A stretch of DNA of 64,000 nucleotides from Acidovorax soli (GTDB lineage: Bacteria > Pseudomonadota > Gammaproteobacteria > Burkholderiales > Burkholderiaceae_C): NCBI RefSeq assembly GCF_014207955.1, contig NZ_JACHLK010000001.1, forward strand, positions 868,001 through 932,000, read 5' to 3'. Both the position numbers and the translations under genes were made by a program. Under the pieces are notes generated by a model that saw only the letters and a program-made list of their open reading frames with translations, was not told the DNA's origin and made no database searches. This document shows positions 1-7,888 of the stretch, in pieces (the stretch's first letter is position 1; each line of letters starts with the position of its first letter).

Positions 1-57
1 AGCCGGCCCGCAAATCGCCGTGTTCATGGGCCTTATTCTGCGGAAAACCCGATTTTC

Positions 58-65
58 TGTATACA
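58..65. promoter_or_regulatory. TGTATACA palindrome, copy 1 (putative GntR operator)
   Basis: Perfect 8-bp palindrome about 137 bases before the chosen GntR start. It is followed by TCGA, matching the right flank of two of the other copies. GntR-type FCD regulators commonly bind short palindromes of this kind and often control themselves. Assignment to the neighbouring GntR gene is inference. Confidence 0.45.
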
Positions 66-164
66 TCGAAAACGCGAAAAGCAGTTATCGCAGCTGGGCA
101 TACCACCTAGATCGTTGTTTTGTAAGGGGTTGGGGCGGTTGCCGATGGATGTGGATCGCATTTC

Positions 165-172
165 TGTATACA
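165..172. promoter_or_regulatory. TGTATACA palindrome, copy 2 (putative GntR operator)
   Basis: Second perfect copy, ending 29 bases before the GntR start codon at 202. In this position a bound repressor would block its own transcription. If translation began at the upstream ATG at 145 the site would lie inside the gene, which argues for the start at 202. Confidence 0.5.
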
Positions 173-201
173 GTCGCGCCGATTCCTCCGATATTTGCTG
201 C

Positions 202-978
202 ATGAACCACCCAGACCCCCAGGCGCTGGCCGCCCTTGGTGACGCCGCCGATGCGGGCGCCTCGCAATCGGTGAAGGCCCAGCTGCGGCTGCGCGAGATG
301 ATCCTGGCCGGCGAGCTGGCCGGCGGCGCGCGCATTGCCGAGCTCACCCTGGTGGAGATGCTGGGCGTGTCGCGCACGCCGATCCGCGCGGCGCTGATGC
401 GGCTCGAGCAGGAGGGCTTGCTGCACCGCCTGCCCGGCGGCGGCTATGCCGTGCGCACCTTTTCCGAGACCGATGTGGCCGACGCCATCGAGTTGCGCGG
501 CACCATGGAAGGCTTGGCAGCGCGCCTGGCGGCCGAGCGCGGCGCGGATGCTGCGGTGCTGGCCGAGGCCGCGCAGTGCCTGGACGAGATTGACGCCGTG
601 CTGGTGCCGCGCGCGCTCGACGACGAAGGCTTCTCAGCCTATGTGGCGCTCAATGCGCGCTTTCACCATCTGCTCGGCCGCATGGTGGGCAGCGAGGTCA
701 TCGTGCGCGAGCTCGACCGCGTCAAGGGCCTGCCCTTTGCGTCGCCCTCGGCCTTCGTCGTGGTGCAGACGCATTCCCCCGAGGCCCGCGACATGCTGGT
801 GATCGCCCAGGACCAGCACCGCCAGGTGCTCGATGCAATCACCCGGCGCGAGGGCGCCCGGGCCGAGGCCATCATGCGCGAGCACTCGCGCATCACGCGG
901 CGCAACCTGCTCGCGGCCGTGCAGGCCGCACAGTTTCAGGGTTTACCCGGGGTTCAACTGATCCGGGATCACGTCTGA
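202..978 (+). CDS. GntR family (FCD) transcriptional regulator
   Basis: A 258-residue regulator. A winged helix-turn-helix spans about residues 24-85 (core EMLGVSRTPIRAALMRLEQE). An all-helical FCD effector domain follows at about 95-240, with the expected metal-site pattern of N151, H155, H206 and H228. FCD proteins usually sense small organic acids. The gene sits before a branched-chain-type ABC transporter and a protocatechuate 4,5-cleavage operon, so a pathway intermediate is a plausible effector (inference). The start at 202 has a weak ribosome site. An in-frame ATG at 145 is possible, but it would place a TGTATACA palindrome inside the coding region. Confidence 0.88.
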   Translation: MNHPDPQALAALGDAADAGASQSVKAQLRLREMILAGELAGGARIAELTLVEMLGVSRTPIRAALMRLEQEGLLHRLPGGGYAVRTFSETDVADAIELRGTMEGLAARLAAERGADAAVLAEAAQCLDEIDAVLVPRALDDEGFSAYVALNARFHHLLGRMVGSEVIVRELDRVKGLPFASPSAFVVVQTHSPEARDMLVIAQDQHRQVLDAITRREGARAEAIMREHSRITRRNLLAAVQAAQFQGLPGVQLIRDHV

Positions 979-1079
979 TGGATAGCTGTTGCAAGTTATC
1001 ACAAACGGCGATATCTAAAAGTTGGAAATCCCGCTTGTGTAAGCTGGCACCTCCATAGAGACTCCGCCCAATCCACCGC

Positions 1080-1087
1080 TGTATACA
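1080..1087. promoter_or_regulatory. TGTATACA palindrome, copy 3 (before ABC transporter)
   Basis: Perfect copy 25 bases before the binding-protein start at 1113, just upstream of its AAGGAG ribosome site. It is followed by ACGAC, almost the same right flank as copy 4. The position suits a repressor site over the transcription start of the transporter operon. Confidence 0.5.
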
Positions 1088-1112
1088 ACGACACCCCAAG
1101 GAGACAAGCACC

Positions 1113-2294
1113 ATGCACAAACGCCACCTTCTGCGTGCCTCGGCCGCTGCCGCCGCCCTCATGGCCCTGGCCACCACCCTGCCGGCGATGGCCCAGGACA
1201 ATGTGTTCAAGATCGGCCTGATCCTGCCCATGACCGGCCAGCAGGCCACCACGGGCCGCCAGATCGAGGCCGCCGCGCGCCTGTACATGGCGCAAAACGG
1301 CGACACCGTGGCCGGCAAGAAGGTGCAGCTCATCATCAAGGACGACACCAGCCTGCCCGACGTGACGCGCCGCCTGGCGCAGGAACTGGTGGTCAACGAC
1401 AAGGTCAACGTGCTCGCGGGCATGGGCATTACTCCCTCGGCCATGGCCACGGCACCGCTGGCCACGCAGTCCAAGACCCCGCTGGTGGTGATGGCCGCGG
1501 CCACCTCCAGCATCACCGAGGCCTCGCCCTATGTGGTGCGCACCAGCTTCACACTGCCCCAGGTGTCGGTGGCCCTGGCCGACTGGGCGCCCAAGAACGG
1601 CATCAAGAAGGTGGTGACCCTGGTCAGCGACTACGGCCCGGGCATCGATGCCGAGAAGTTCTTCAACCAGCGCCTGGCCTTCAACGGCGGCCAGGTGACC
1701 GAGGCGCTGCGCGTGCCGCTGCGCAACCCCGACTTCGCGCCCTTCCTGCAGAAGGTGCGCGACGCCAAGCCCGATGCGCTGTTCGTTTTCGTGCCCTCGG
1801 GCGCGGGCGCTGCGGTGATGAAGCAGTTCCTGGAGCGCGGCATGGACAAGGCCGGCATCAAGCTCATCGCCACCGGTGACGTGACCGATGACGACCAGCT
1901 CAACGACATGGGCGATGGCGCCCTGGGCGTGGTCACCTCGCACCACTACTCGGCTGCCCACCCCTCGCCGCTGAACAAGAAGTTCGTCGAGGCCTTCGAG
2001 AAGGCCAACAAGGGCCTGCGTCCCAACTTCATGGCCGTGGGCGGCTACGACGGCATGCGCGTGATCTACGAAGCGCTCAAGACCACCAAGGGCGCGGGCG
2101 GCGGCGATGCCCTGCTGGCCGCCATGAAGGGCCAGGTCTTCGAGAGCCCGCGTGGCCCCGTGTTCGTCGACGCACAGACCCGCGACATCGTGCAGAACGT
2201 CTACCTGCGCAAGGTCGAGCGCGTCAACGGCCAGCTCTACAACGTGGAATTCGACGTGATCAAGGACGTCAAGGATCCCGGAAAAGCTCGGTAA
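1113..2294 (+). CDS. Branched-chain-type ABC transporter substrate-binding protein (Peripla_BP_6)
   Basis: A 393-residue periplasmic binding protein. A Sec signal peptide occupies residues 1-27, with likely cleavage after PAMA. The mature part starts with FKIGLILPMTGQQATTGRQI, the typical opening of LivK-like proteins. It should capture the ligand for the permeases and ATPases encoded next. Family members bind amino acids but also aromatic acids, and the link to a protocatechuate operon favours an aromatic or oxo-acid ligand here (inference). The start has a good AAGGAG site. The 273 bases between this gene and livH hold an intergenic repeat. Confidence 0.9.
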   Translation: MHKRHLLRASAAAAALMALATTLPAMAQDNVFKIGLILPMTGQQATTGRQIEAAARLYMAQNGDTVAGKKVQLIIKDDTSLPDVTRRLAQELVVNDKVNVLAGMGITPSAMATAPLATQSKTPLVVMAAATSSITEASPYVVRTSFTLPQVSVALADWAPKNGIKKVVTLVSDYGPGIDAEKFFNQRLAFNGGQVTEALRVPLRNPDFAPFLQKVRDAKPDALFVFVPSGAGAAVMKQFLERGMDKAGIKLIATGDVTDDDQLNDMGDGALGVVTSHHYSAAHPSPLNKKFVEAFEKANKGLRPNFMAVGGYDGMRVIYEALKTTKGAGGGDALLAAMKGQVFESPRGPVFVDAQTRDIVQNVYLRKVERVNGQLYNVEFDVIKDVKDPGKAR

Positions 2295-2450
2295 CCCCCT
2301 GAGGCGCTGCGCGCTTCCGTGCGTCCACCAGAGGCGGCCGCTCTTCGTCGCCGTCCAAGCCTGCGCAGGCAGGCTTGGAGCCGCGGCACTCAGCCCCTAC
2401 AGGGGGACGCCTCCGGTTGCCTGGCAAAGCCAGTTCCACGGTGGCGCTGG
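2295..2450 (+). repeat. Stop-codon-proximal intergenic repeat, copy A
   Basis: Begins directly after the binding-protein stop codon. It contains three modules also found at 32396-32515 and, inverted, at 54131-54215: CCCCCTGAGGCGCTGCGCGC at its start, AGGGGGACGC in the middle, and a GGCAAAGCC/CCACGGTGGCGCTGG end block. A small open frame across it looks like a by-product of the repeat. Confidence 0.6.
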
Positions 2451-2567
2451 CTTTGGGCGCGCCAGTATCGACGCCAAGTGGATTTCCTCCGCGGATGGGG
2501 GGAAGACCTGGGTACGCCAGTGGTGTCGGTGCACCGTGGATTTGCTGTTCTCTATTGAAGTGATTGC

Positions 2568-3440
2568 ATGCTGACCATTCTTTTTGACGGTGTTGCCTAC
2601 GGCATGCTGCTGTTCATCCTGGCAGTCGGCCTGGCCGTGACCATGGGCTTGATGAACTTCATCAACCTGGCGCACGGGGCCTTTGCCATGGCGGGGGGCT
2701 ACATCACGGTGCTGCTGATGCAGCGCCTGGACGTGCCCTTCCTGGTGTGCCTGCCGCTGGCCTTCCTCGGCACGGCGCTGTTGGGCGCGGTGCTCGAGCG
2801 CACGCTGTACCGGCCGCTCTACCACAAGGCCCACCTGGACCAGGTGCTGTTCTCCATCGGCCTGGTGTTCATGGCCGTGGCCACGGTGGACTATTTCGTG
2901 GGCTCCACGGGCCAGATCATCCAGCTGCCGGCCTGGCTCAAGGGCCGTACCGAGATCGGTAGCGGCGCCTTCATGCTGGGCATGGGGCACTACCGGCTGT
3001 TCATCATCGCGGTGTGCGCAGCGCTCACCATCGGGCTGCAGTACGTGCTCACGCGCACGCGCTTCGGCAGCCGGCTGCGCGCCTCGGTGGACGACCAGCA
3101 CGTGGCGGCCGGCATGGGCATCAACGTGAACATCGTGTTCCTCTCCACCTTCGCCTTCGGCTCGGGCCTGGCAGGCCTGGGTGGCGCACTCGGGGCCGAG
3201 GTGCTGGGGCTGGACCCGAGCTTTCCGCTCAAGTTCATGATCTATTTCCTGATCGTGGTGGCCGTGGGCGGCACCTCGTCCATCACCGGCCCGCTGCTGG
3301 CCGCGCTGCTGCTGGGCATTGCCGATGTGGCGGGCAAGTACTACATCCCCAAGCTCGGGGCCTTCATCGTCTACAGCCTCATGATCCTGATTCTGATCTG
3401 GCGGCCCCAGGGCCTGTTCGTGCGCAAGGGGGGCAAGTGA
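2568..3440 (+). CDS. livH: Branched-chain-type ABC transporter permease, LivH family
   Basis: A 290-residue inner-membrane permease with about eight hydrophobic segments. The N-terminal MNFINLAHGAFAMAGGY stretch is the LivH hallmark. The EAA-type loop lies in the C-terminal half, around residues 198-215 (SGLAGLGGALG). It should form the translocation channel with the following LivM-type permease. Its stop overlaps the next start (TGATG), indicating translational coupling. The ligand cannot be read from the permease; the gene context suggests an aromatic or dicarboxylic acid. Confidence 0.92.
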   Translation: MLTILFDGVAYGMLLFILAVGLAVTMGLMNFINLAHGAFAMAGGYITVLLMQRLDVPFLVCLPLAFLGTALLGAVLERTLYRPLYHKAHLDQVLFSIGLVFMAVATVDYFVGSTGQIIQLPAWLKGRTEIGSGAFMLGMGHYRLFIIAVCAALTIGLQYVLTRTRFGSRLRASVDDQHVAAGMGINVNIVFLSTFAFGSGLAGLGGALGAEVLGLDPSFPLKFMIYFLIVVAVGGTSSITGPLLAALLLGIADVAGKYYIPKLGAFIVYSLMILILIWRPQGLFVRKGGK

Positions 3441-4408
3441 TGAACGGCGCTCCTCCCAATGTGCTGCTCCAGGCCCGCCGCATGCGGCCCTGGGAGCCCG
3501 TGCTCTGGCTGCTGGCCTTTGCCGCGCCGCTGGCCCTGCCCAGCCATGCGCTCATCATCAATGAGATCGCCATCGTCGCGCTGTTCGCGATTTCGCTCGA
3601 CCTGATCCTGGGCTACACCGGCATCGTCTCGCTCGGCCACGCGGCCTTCTTCGGCATGGGCGGCTATGCGGCCGCCCTGTTCGCCAAGCATGTGATGCCC
3701 GACCCGCTGGTGGGCCTGGCGGTGGGCATTGCCGCGGCCACCGTGCTTGGGGCCGTGGCCTCGCTGACCATCATGCGCGGCACGGACCTCACGCGCCTCA
3801 TGGTCACGCTGGGCGTGGGCCTCATCATGCTGGAGCTGGCCAACAAGCTCGACTGGCTCACCGGCGGTGCCGACGGCCTGCAGGGCGTGGTCATGGGGCC
3901 GGTGCTCGGCAAGTTCGAGTTCGACCTGTATGGCCGCACGGCCGCCTGGTACTCGATGAGCGTGCTGCTCGTGATGTTTCTGCTTGCGCGGCGCGTCGTG
4001 CAGTCGCCCTTTGGCGCCACGCTCAAGGCCATCCGCGACAACCGATTGCGTGCCATGGCCATCGGCATCCCGGTGACGGCCAAGCTGGCCCAGGTCTATA
4101 CGCTGGCCGCCGCGCTGGCGGGGGCGGCGGGCGCCCTGCTCACGCAGACCACGGGCTTTGCCTCGCTGGATTTGTTTGAGTTCCACCGCTCGGCCGACGT
4201 GATGCTGATCCTGGTGATCGGTGGCGTGGGCTGGCTCTACGGCGGCGTGATCGGCGCCATCGGCTTCAAGCTGCTGCAGGACCTGATCTCGGCCGTGACG
4301 CCCCAGTACTGGACCTTCTGGATCGGCCTGTTCCTGGTGGTGCTGGTGCTGGTGGGCCGCGAGCGCCTGATCCGCCCCTGGACCTGGTTCGGAGGGCGCA
4401 AGGCATGA
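3440..4408 (+). CDS. livM: Branched-chain-type ABC transporter permease, LivM family
   Basis: A 322-residue polytopic permease. The segment LDLILGYTGIVSLGHAAFFG is the LivM family signature. The cytoplasmic coupling loop follows the family pattern in the second half (LAGAAGALLT). The chosen ATG at 3440 shares one base with the livH stop, and the 3' end overlaps the livG start by four bases. The five transporter genes are therefore a tightly coupled unit. Other in-frame starts further upstream would run through livH and were not used. Confidence 0.92.
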   Translation: MNGAPPNVLLQARRMRPWEPVLWLLAFAAPLALPSHALIINEIAIVALFAISLDLILGYTGIVSLGHAAFFGMGGYAAALFAKHVMPDPLVGLAVGIAAATVLGAVASLTIMRGTDLTRLMVTLGVGLIMLELANKLDWLTGGADGLQGVVMGPVLGKFEFDLYGRTAAWYSMSVLLVMFLLARRVVQSPFGATLKAIRDNRLRAMAIGIPVTAKLAQVYTLAAALAGAAGALLTQTTGFASLDLFEFHRSADVMLILVIGGVGWLYGGVIGAIGFKLLQDLISAVTPQYWTFWIGLFLVVLVLVGRERLIRPWTWFGGRKA

Positions 4409-5190
4409 ACACCACTGCAGTCCACAACGAAGCACCTGTGGTGCTGGCCGCGCAAGGCCTGGTCAAGCGCTTTGGCGGCATCACCGCCACCAACAACGTC
4501 ACGCTGAACCTGCGCCAGGGCGCGCGCCATGCGCTGATCGGCCCCAATGGCGCGGGCAAGACCACGCTGATCAACCTGCTGACTGGCGTGCTGGAACCCA
4601 CCGAGGGGAGCATCACGCTGGAGGGGCAGGACATCACGCGCCTGGCGCCCCACCAGTGCGTGCAGCGCGGCATGGTGCGCACCTTCCAGATCAACCAGCT
4701 GTTCGATTCGCTCACGCCCATGGAGACGCTGGCGCTCACGGTCTCGCAAAAGCAGGGCCTGGGCGGCAAGTGGTGGCAAAAGCTCGGCGCACGCGCAGCG
4801 GTGAACGAGCGCTGCGAGCAGTTGCTCGAACAATTCCACCTCACGGCCGTGATGGCCGAGCCCACGCGCGTGCTGGCCTATGGCAAGCGCCGCCTGCTGG
4901 AGATCGCCATTGCCCTGGCCTGCGAGCCGCGCGTGCTGCTGCTCGACGAGCCCGTGGCCGGCGTGCCCGCGGGCGAGCGCGAAGAACTGCTGCAGACCGT
5001 GGCGGCCCTGCCCGCCGATGTTTCCGTGCTGCTGATCGAACACGATATGGACCTGGTTTTCAGCTTTGCCAATCGCATGACGGTGCTGGTCAACGGCACC
5101 GTGCTCACCGAGGGCGACCCCGACACCATCGCCAACGACCCGCAGGTCAAGGCCGTGTACCTGGGCCATGGAGAAGACGCCCATGTCTGA
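4405..5190 (+). CDS. livG: ABC transporter ATPase, LivG family
   Basis: A 261-residue nucleotide-binding subunit of the same importer. Walker A is GPNGAGKTT. The signature motif is degenerate, LAYGKRRLLEIA in place of the common LSYGEQR, as seen in some members. Walker B is RVLLLDEPVAG, and the switch histidine is in LLIEHDMDLVF. The start overlaps livM by four bases. It should dimerise with the LivF-type ATPase on the cytoplasmic face and power import. Confidence 0.92.
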   Translation: MNTTAVHNEAPVVLAAQGLVKRFGGITATNNVTLNLRQGARHALIGPNGAGKTTLINLLTGVLEPTEGSITLEGQDITRLAPHQCVQRGMVRTFQINQLFDSLTPMETLALTVSQKQGLGGKWWQKLGARAAVNERCEQLLEQFHLTAVMAEPTRVLAYGKRRLLEIAIALACEPRVLLLDEPVAGVPAGEREELLQTVAALPADVSVLLIEHDMDLVFSFANRMTVLVNGTVLTEGDPDTIANDPQVKAVYLGHGEDAHV

Positions 5191-5908
5191 GCTGCTGAAG
5201 ATCGAGGGCCTGAGCGCCGGCTACGGCGAGGCGGTCGTGTTGCAGGGCGTGTCCCTGTCGCTGGCCGAGGGCGAAACCCTGGCCCTGCTGGGCCGCAACG
5301 GCACGGGCAAGACCACGCTGATCAACACCTTGGCCGGCGCTACACGACAGCATGCGGGCACGGTGGCGCTGGGCGGCGTGGCGCTGCACCGCCTGCCTGC
5401 GCACGAGCGCGCGGCCGCCGGCATCGGCTGGGTGCCGCAGGAGCGCAACATCTTCAAGTCGCTCACCGTGCACGAGAACCTGACCGCCGTGGCGCGGCCT
5501 GGCCGCAAGGGCGCAACGGCAGCACCGTGGACGCCTGACAAGGTCTACGCCATGTTCCCGCGCCTGGCCGAGCGCAAGACCAACCTGGGCACGCAGCTGT
5601 CGGGCGGCGAACAGCAGATGCTGGCCGTGGGCCGCGCGCTGGTGCTCAACCCGCGCCTGCTGCTGCTTGACGAGCCGCTCGAAGGCCTGGCCCCCATCAT
5701 CGTGGAAGAGCTGCTGCGCGCCATCCGCCGCATCACGCGCGAAGAGGGGTTGTCGGCCATCATCGTCGAGCAGCACCCGCAGGCCATCCTCGCGATCTCG
5801 GACCAGGCTGCCGTGCTGGACCGCGGCACCGTGGTGCACACCGGCACGGCCGCCAGCCTGAGCGCGCAGCCCGAGCTGCTGGACCGGCTGCTGGGCGTGG
5901 CCCGGTAG
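5183..5908 (+). CDS. livF: ABC transporter ATPase, LivF family
   Basis: A 241-residue ATPase with Walker A GRNGTGKTT, signature LSGGEQQM, Walker B LLLLDEPLEG and switch histidine IIVEQHP. The start at 5183 (MSELLKIEGL) matches the usual length of the family and has a GGAGA site just upstream. An in-frame ATG at 5168 would add five residues. It overlaps livG by eight bases. It is the last transporter component; an oxidoreductase gene follows after 22 bases and is probably in the same transcript. Confidence 0.92.
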   Translation: MSELLKIEGLSAGYGEAVVLQGVSLSLAEGETLALLGRNGTGKTTLINTLAGATRQHAGTVALGGVALHRLPAHERAAAGIGWVPQERNIFKSLTVHENLTAVARPGRKGATAAPWTPDKVYAMFPRLAERKTNLGTQLSGGEQQMLAVGRALVLNPRLLLLDEPLEGLAPIIVEELLRAIRRITREEGLSAIIVEQHPQAILAISDQAAVLDRGTVVHTGTAASLSAQPELLDRLLGVAR

Positions 5909-5930
5909 ACCACCGACAGGACGCATCACC

Positions 5931-6845
5931 ATGGACATCCAGCACATTGGCCTGATCGGCTATGGCGAAGTGGGCAAGACCTTTGCCCTGGGCTTGCAGT
6001 CCCAACCCGGGGTGGCCGGTGTCGGTGCCTGGGATACCAAGTTCGCACAGGCCGCCACGCGCGAGGCCGAGCGGGCGCATGCCGCGCAGCACGGCGTCAC
6101 GGCCCATGCCTCGGCCGCGGCGCTGTGTGCGGCCAGCGACCTCGTGATCTCCGCCGTCACCGCCTCGCACACGCTGGAGGTGGCCGAAGAGGTGGCCACC
6201 CATATCCGCCCCGGTACGCTGTTCCTGGACCTCAATTCCGCTTCGCCCGGCACCAAGCAGCAGGCGGCCGCATTGATCGACGCGCGCGGCGCGCACTATG
6301 TCGAGGCGGGCGTCATGACCTCGGTGCCGCCCTACGGCATCCGCGTGCCCATGCTGCTCGGCGGCGCGCAGGCCCAGGCCCTGGCCGCCGTGCTGCAGGC
6401 CTGGGGCATGGACGCCACGCCGGTCAGCGAACAGCTGGGCGTGGCCAGCGCCATCAAGATGTGCCGCAGCGTGATGATCAAGGGGCTCGAAGCCCTGGTG
6501 ATCGAAAGCTACACCACCGCGCGCCAGTACGGCGTGGAGGCGCATGTGCTGCCGACCTTGGCCGAAACCTTCCCTTCCATCGACTGGGAAAAGCAGGGCA
6601 GTTATTTCTTCAGCCGCGTGGTGCAGCACGGCCAGCGCCGCTCCGAAGAGATGCACGAGGCTGCGCGCACCGTGCGCGAGGCGGGTGTGGAACCGCGGAT
6701 GGCCAGTGCCACCGCGCACCGGCAGGCCGCAGTGGCCGCCATGGCGCGTGAAGGCGTGTTTGCCGGCCTGCCCAAGGATGCGCCGTGGCAGGACTATGCC
6801 GACCGGGTGCTGGCGTACCTGGCGAAGGATCAGGGCGCTTTGTAG
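5931..6845 (+). CDS. NAD(P)-dependent oxidoreductase, 6-phosphogluconate-dehydrogenase-like (DUF1932)
   Basis: A 304-residue beta-hydroxyacid dehydrogenase relative. The Rossmann nucleotide site is GLIGYGEVG (residues 7-15). The second domain carries the conserved lysine region VASAIKMCRS (K176 a likely catalytic residue), and the C-terminal part resembles DUF1932. Substrate unknown. It is the last gene of the transporter operon and runs into the 3' end of the convergent LysR gene with a 16-base overlap. Association with protocatechuate genes suggests a hydroxy- or oxo-acid intermediate (inference). Confidence 0.75.
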   Translation: MDIQHIGLIGYGEVGKTFALGLQSQPGVAGVGAWDTKFAQAATREAERAHAAQHGVTAHASAAALCAASDLVISAVTASHTLEVAEEVATHIRPGTLFLDLNSASPGTKQQAAALIDARGAHYVEAGVMTSVPPYGIRVPMLLGGAQAQALAAVLQAWGMDATPVSEQLGVASAIKMCRSVMIKGLEALVIESYTTARQYGVEAHVLPTLAETFPSIDWEKQGSYFFSRVVQHGQRRSEEMHEAARTVREAGVEPRMASATAHRQAAVAAMAREGVFAGLPKDAPWQDYADRVLAYLAKDQGAL

Positions 6846-7750
6846 ATGGCCTGCAAGGTCGTGCGGATCAGCTCCGCCATGGCCTGCTGCGTGAGCGTGG
6901 CCGGTCGTTGCGAACTCACAGCCATCGACAGCTTGCTGCGCAGCCGGGGTTCGCCCGCCTGGCCGATGGGCCGGGTGCTGAACGCCTCGGGCCGGCCCGA
7001 GGTGGTGACCGCATTCATGGGCAGCACGGCGCTGCCGGCGCCATCGGCCACCAGGTCCAGGATGGCGGCCACGCCGTCGATCTCCAGGCTGATCTGCGGG
7101 CGCAGGCCCAGGGCGGCCAGCTCCGATTCCACCAGCATGCGGATGGAGTTGGGCCGCGTGGGAATCACCAGCGCATAGCGCGTGAGGGCTTCCAGCGCGA
7201 CCGGCTCCAGCCCTTCGGCAGGGTCGGCGTCCGGCGCCTGGCGCTGCACAAGGAACAGGTCTTCCTCCAGCAGGGGCGTGATCTCGATGCCCGGGGAAGC
7301 CGGTGTGTTGTAGAGCAGCGCAATGTCCAGCAGCCCCGTGGTCAGCGATTCGCGCATGGCGACCGACAAGCCCTCGCTGATGGCCAGGGCCGCATCGGGC
7401 ATCTGCACGCGGAACGCGCGCGTGAGCGGCACGGTGAGCACCTTGGCCATGGTGGGCGGCAGGCCGATGGCCACGCGCCCGGCCAGCGCCCCGCGCACGC
7501 GCCCCAGTTCCTCGCGTGCACGCTCCACCTGGTGCAGGATGCCGCGGCCATGTTCCAGCAGCAGCTTGCCGGCCTCGGTCGGTATGGCGCCGCGGCCATT
7601 GCGCACCAAGAGGTTCTGGCGCAGCTCCACTTCCAGCAGGCGCACCTGGCGGCTCAGCGCCGGCTGGGCGATGTCCAGCACCACCGAGGCGCGTGTGAAG
7701 CTGCCCAGCTCGGCCACGCGCACGAAGTATTCGATCTGCTTGAGGTCCAT
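6830..7750 (-). CDS. LysR family transcriptional regulator, probable regulator of the protocatechuate operon
   Basis: A 306-residue LysR protein with an N-terminal helix-turn-helix (MDLKQIEYFVRVAELGSFTR, then DIAQPALSRQVRLLEVEL) and a C-terminal effector domain. It is divergent from the 4,5-cleavage operon with 138 bases between start codons, the classic layout of a LysR activator and its target. The start at 7750 gives the standard family N-terminus; longer upstream extension lacks family features. The effector is unknown; a pathway intermediate is likely. Confidence 0.85.
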   Translation of the reverse strand: MDLKQIEYFVRVAELGSFTRASVVLDIAQPALSRQVRLLEVELRQNLLVRNGRGAIPTEAGKLLLEHGRGILHQVERAREELGRVRGALAGRVAIGLPPTMAKVLTVPLTRAFRVQMPDAALAISEGLSVAMRESLTTGLLDIALLYNTPASPGIEITPLLEEDLFLVQRQAPDADPAEGLEPVALEALTRYALVIPTRPNSIRMLVESELAALGLRPQISLEIDGVAAILDLVADGAGSAVLPMNAVTTSGRPEAFSTRPIGQAGEPRLRSKLSMAVSSQRPATLTQQAMAELIRTTLQAIYKAP

Positions 7751-7863
7751 GGCCTGCTCTCCGTAATTTGCAATAGCTCCAATTCGACAATACAAGAATG
7801 ATATATCTGGTAGTGCCCCTGCCGGCTTCACCTTGGGGCCGGCCCTGACCACAATCGCAGGCA

Positions 7864-7871
7864 TGTATACA
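7864..7871. promoter_or_regulatory. TGTATACA palindrome, copy 4 (before protocatechuate operon)
   Basis: Perfect copy 17 bases before the first start codon of the catabolic operon and followed by GCGAC, similar to copy 3. It would place the operon under the same control as the transporter. The region also separates this operon from the divergent LysR gene, so dual control by LysR and GntR is possible (inference). Confidence 0.5.
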
Positions 7872-7888
7872 GCGACTGTTCTCCTCCC

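Noticed and set aside
2319..2558. Small open frame between the binding-protein and livH genes
   Set aside because: Lies mostly in the intergenic repeat; arginine/proline-rich and without a ribosome site.
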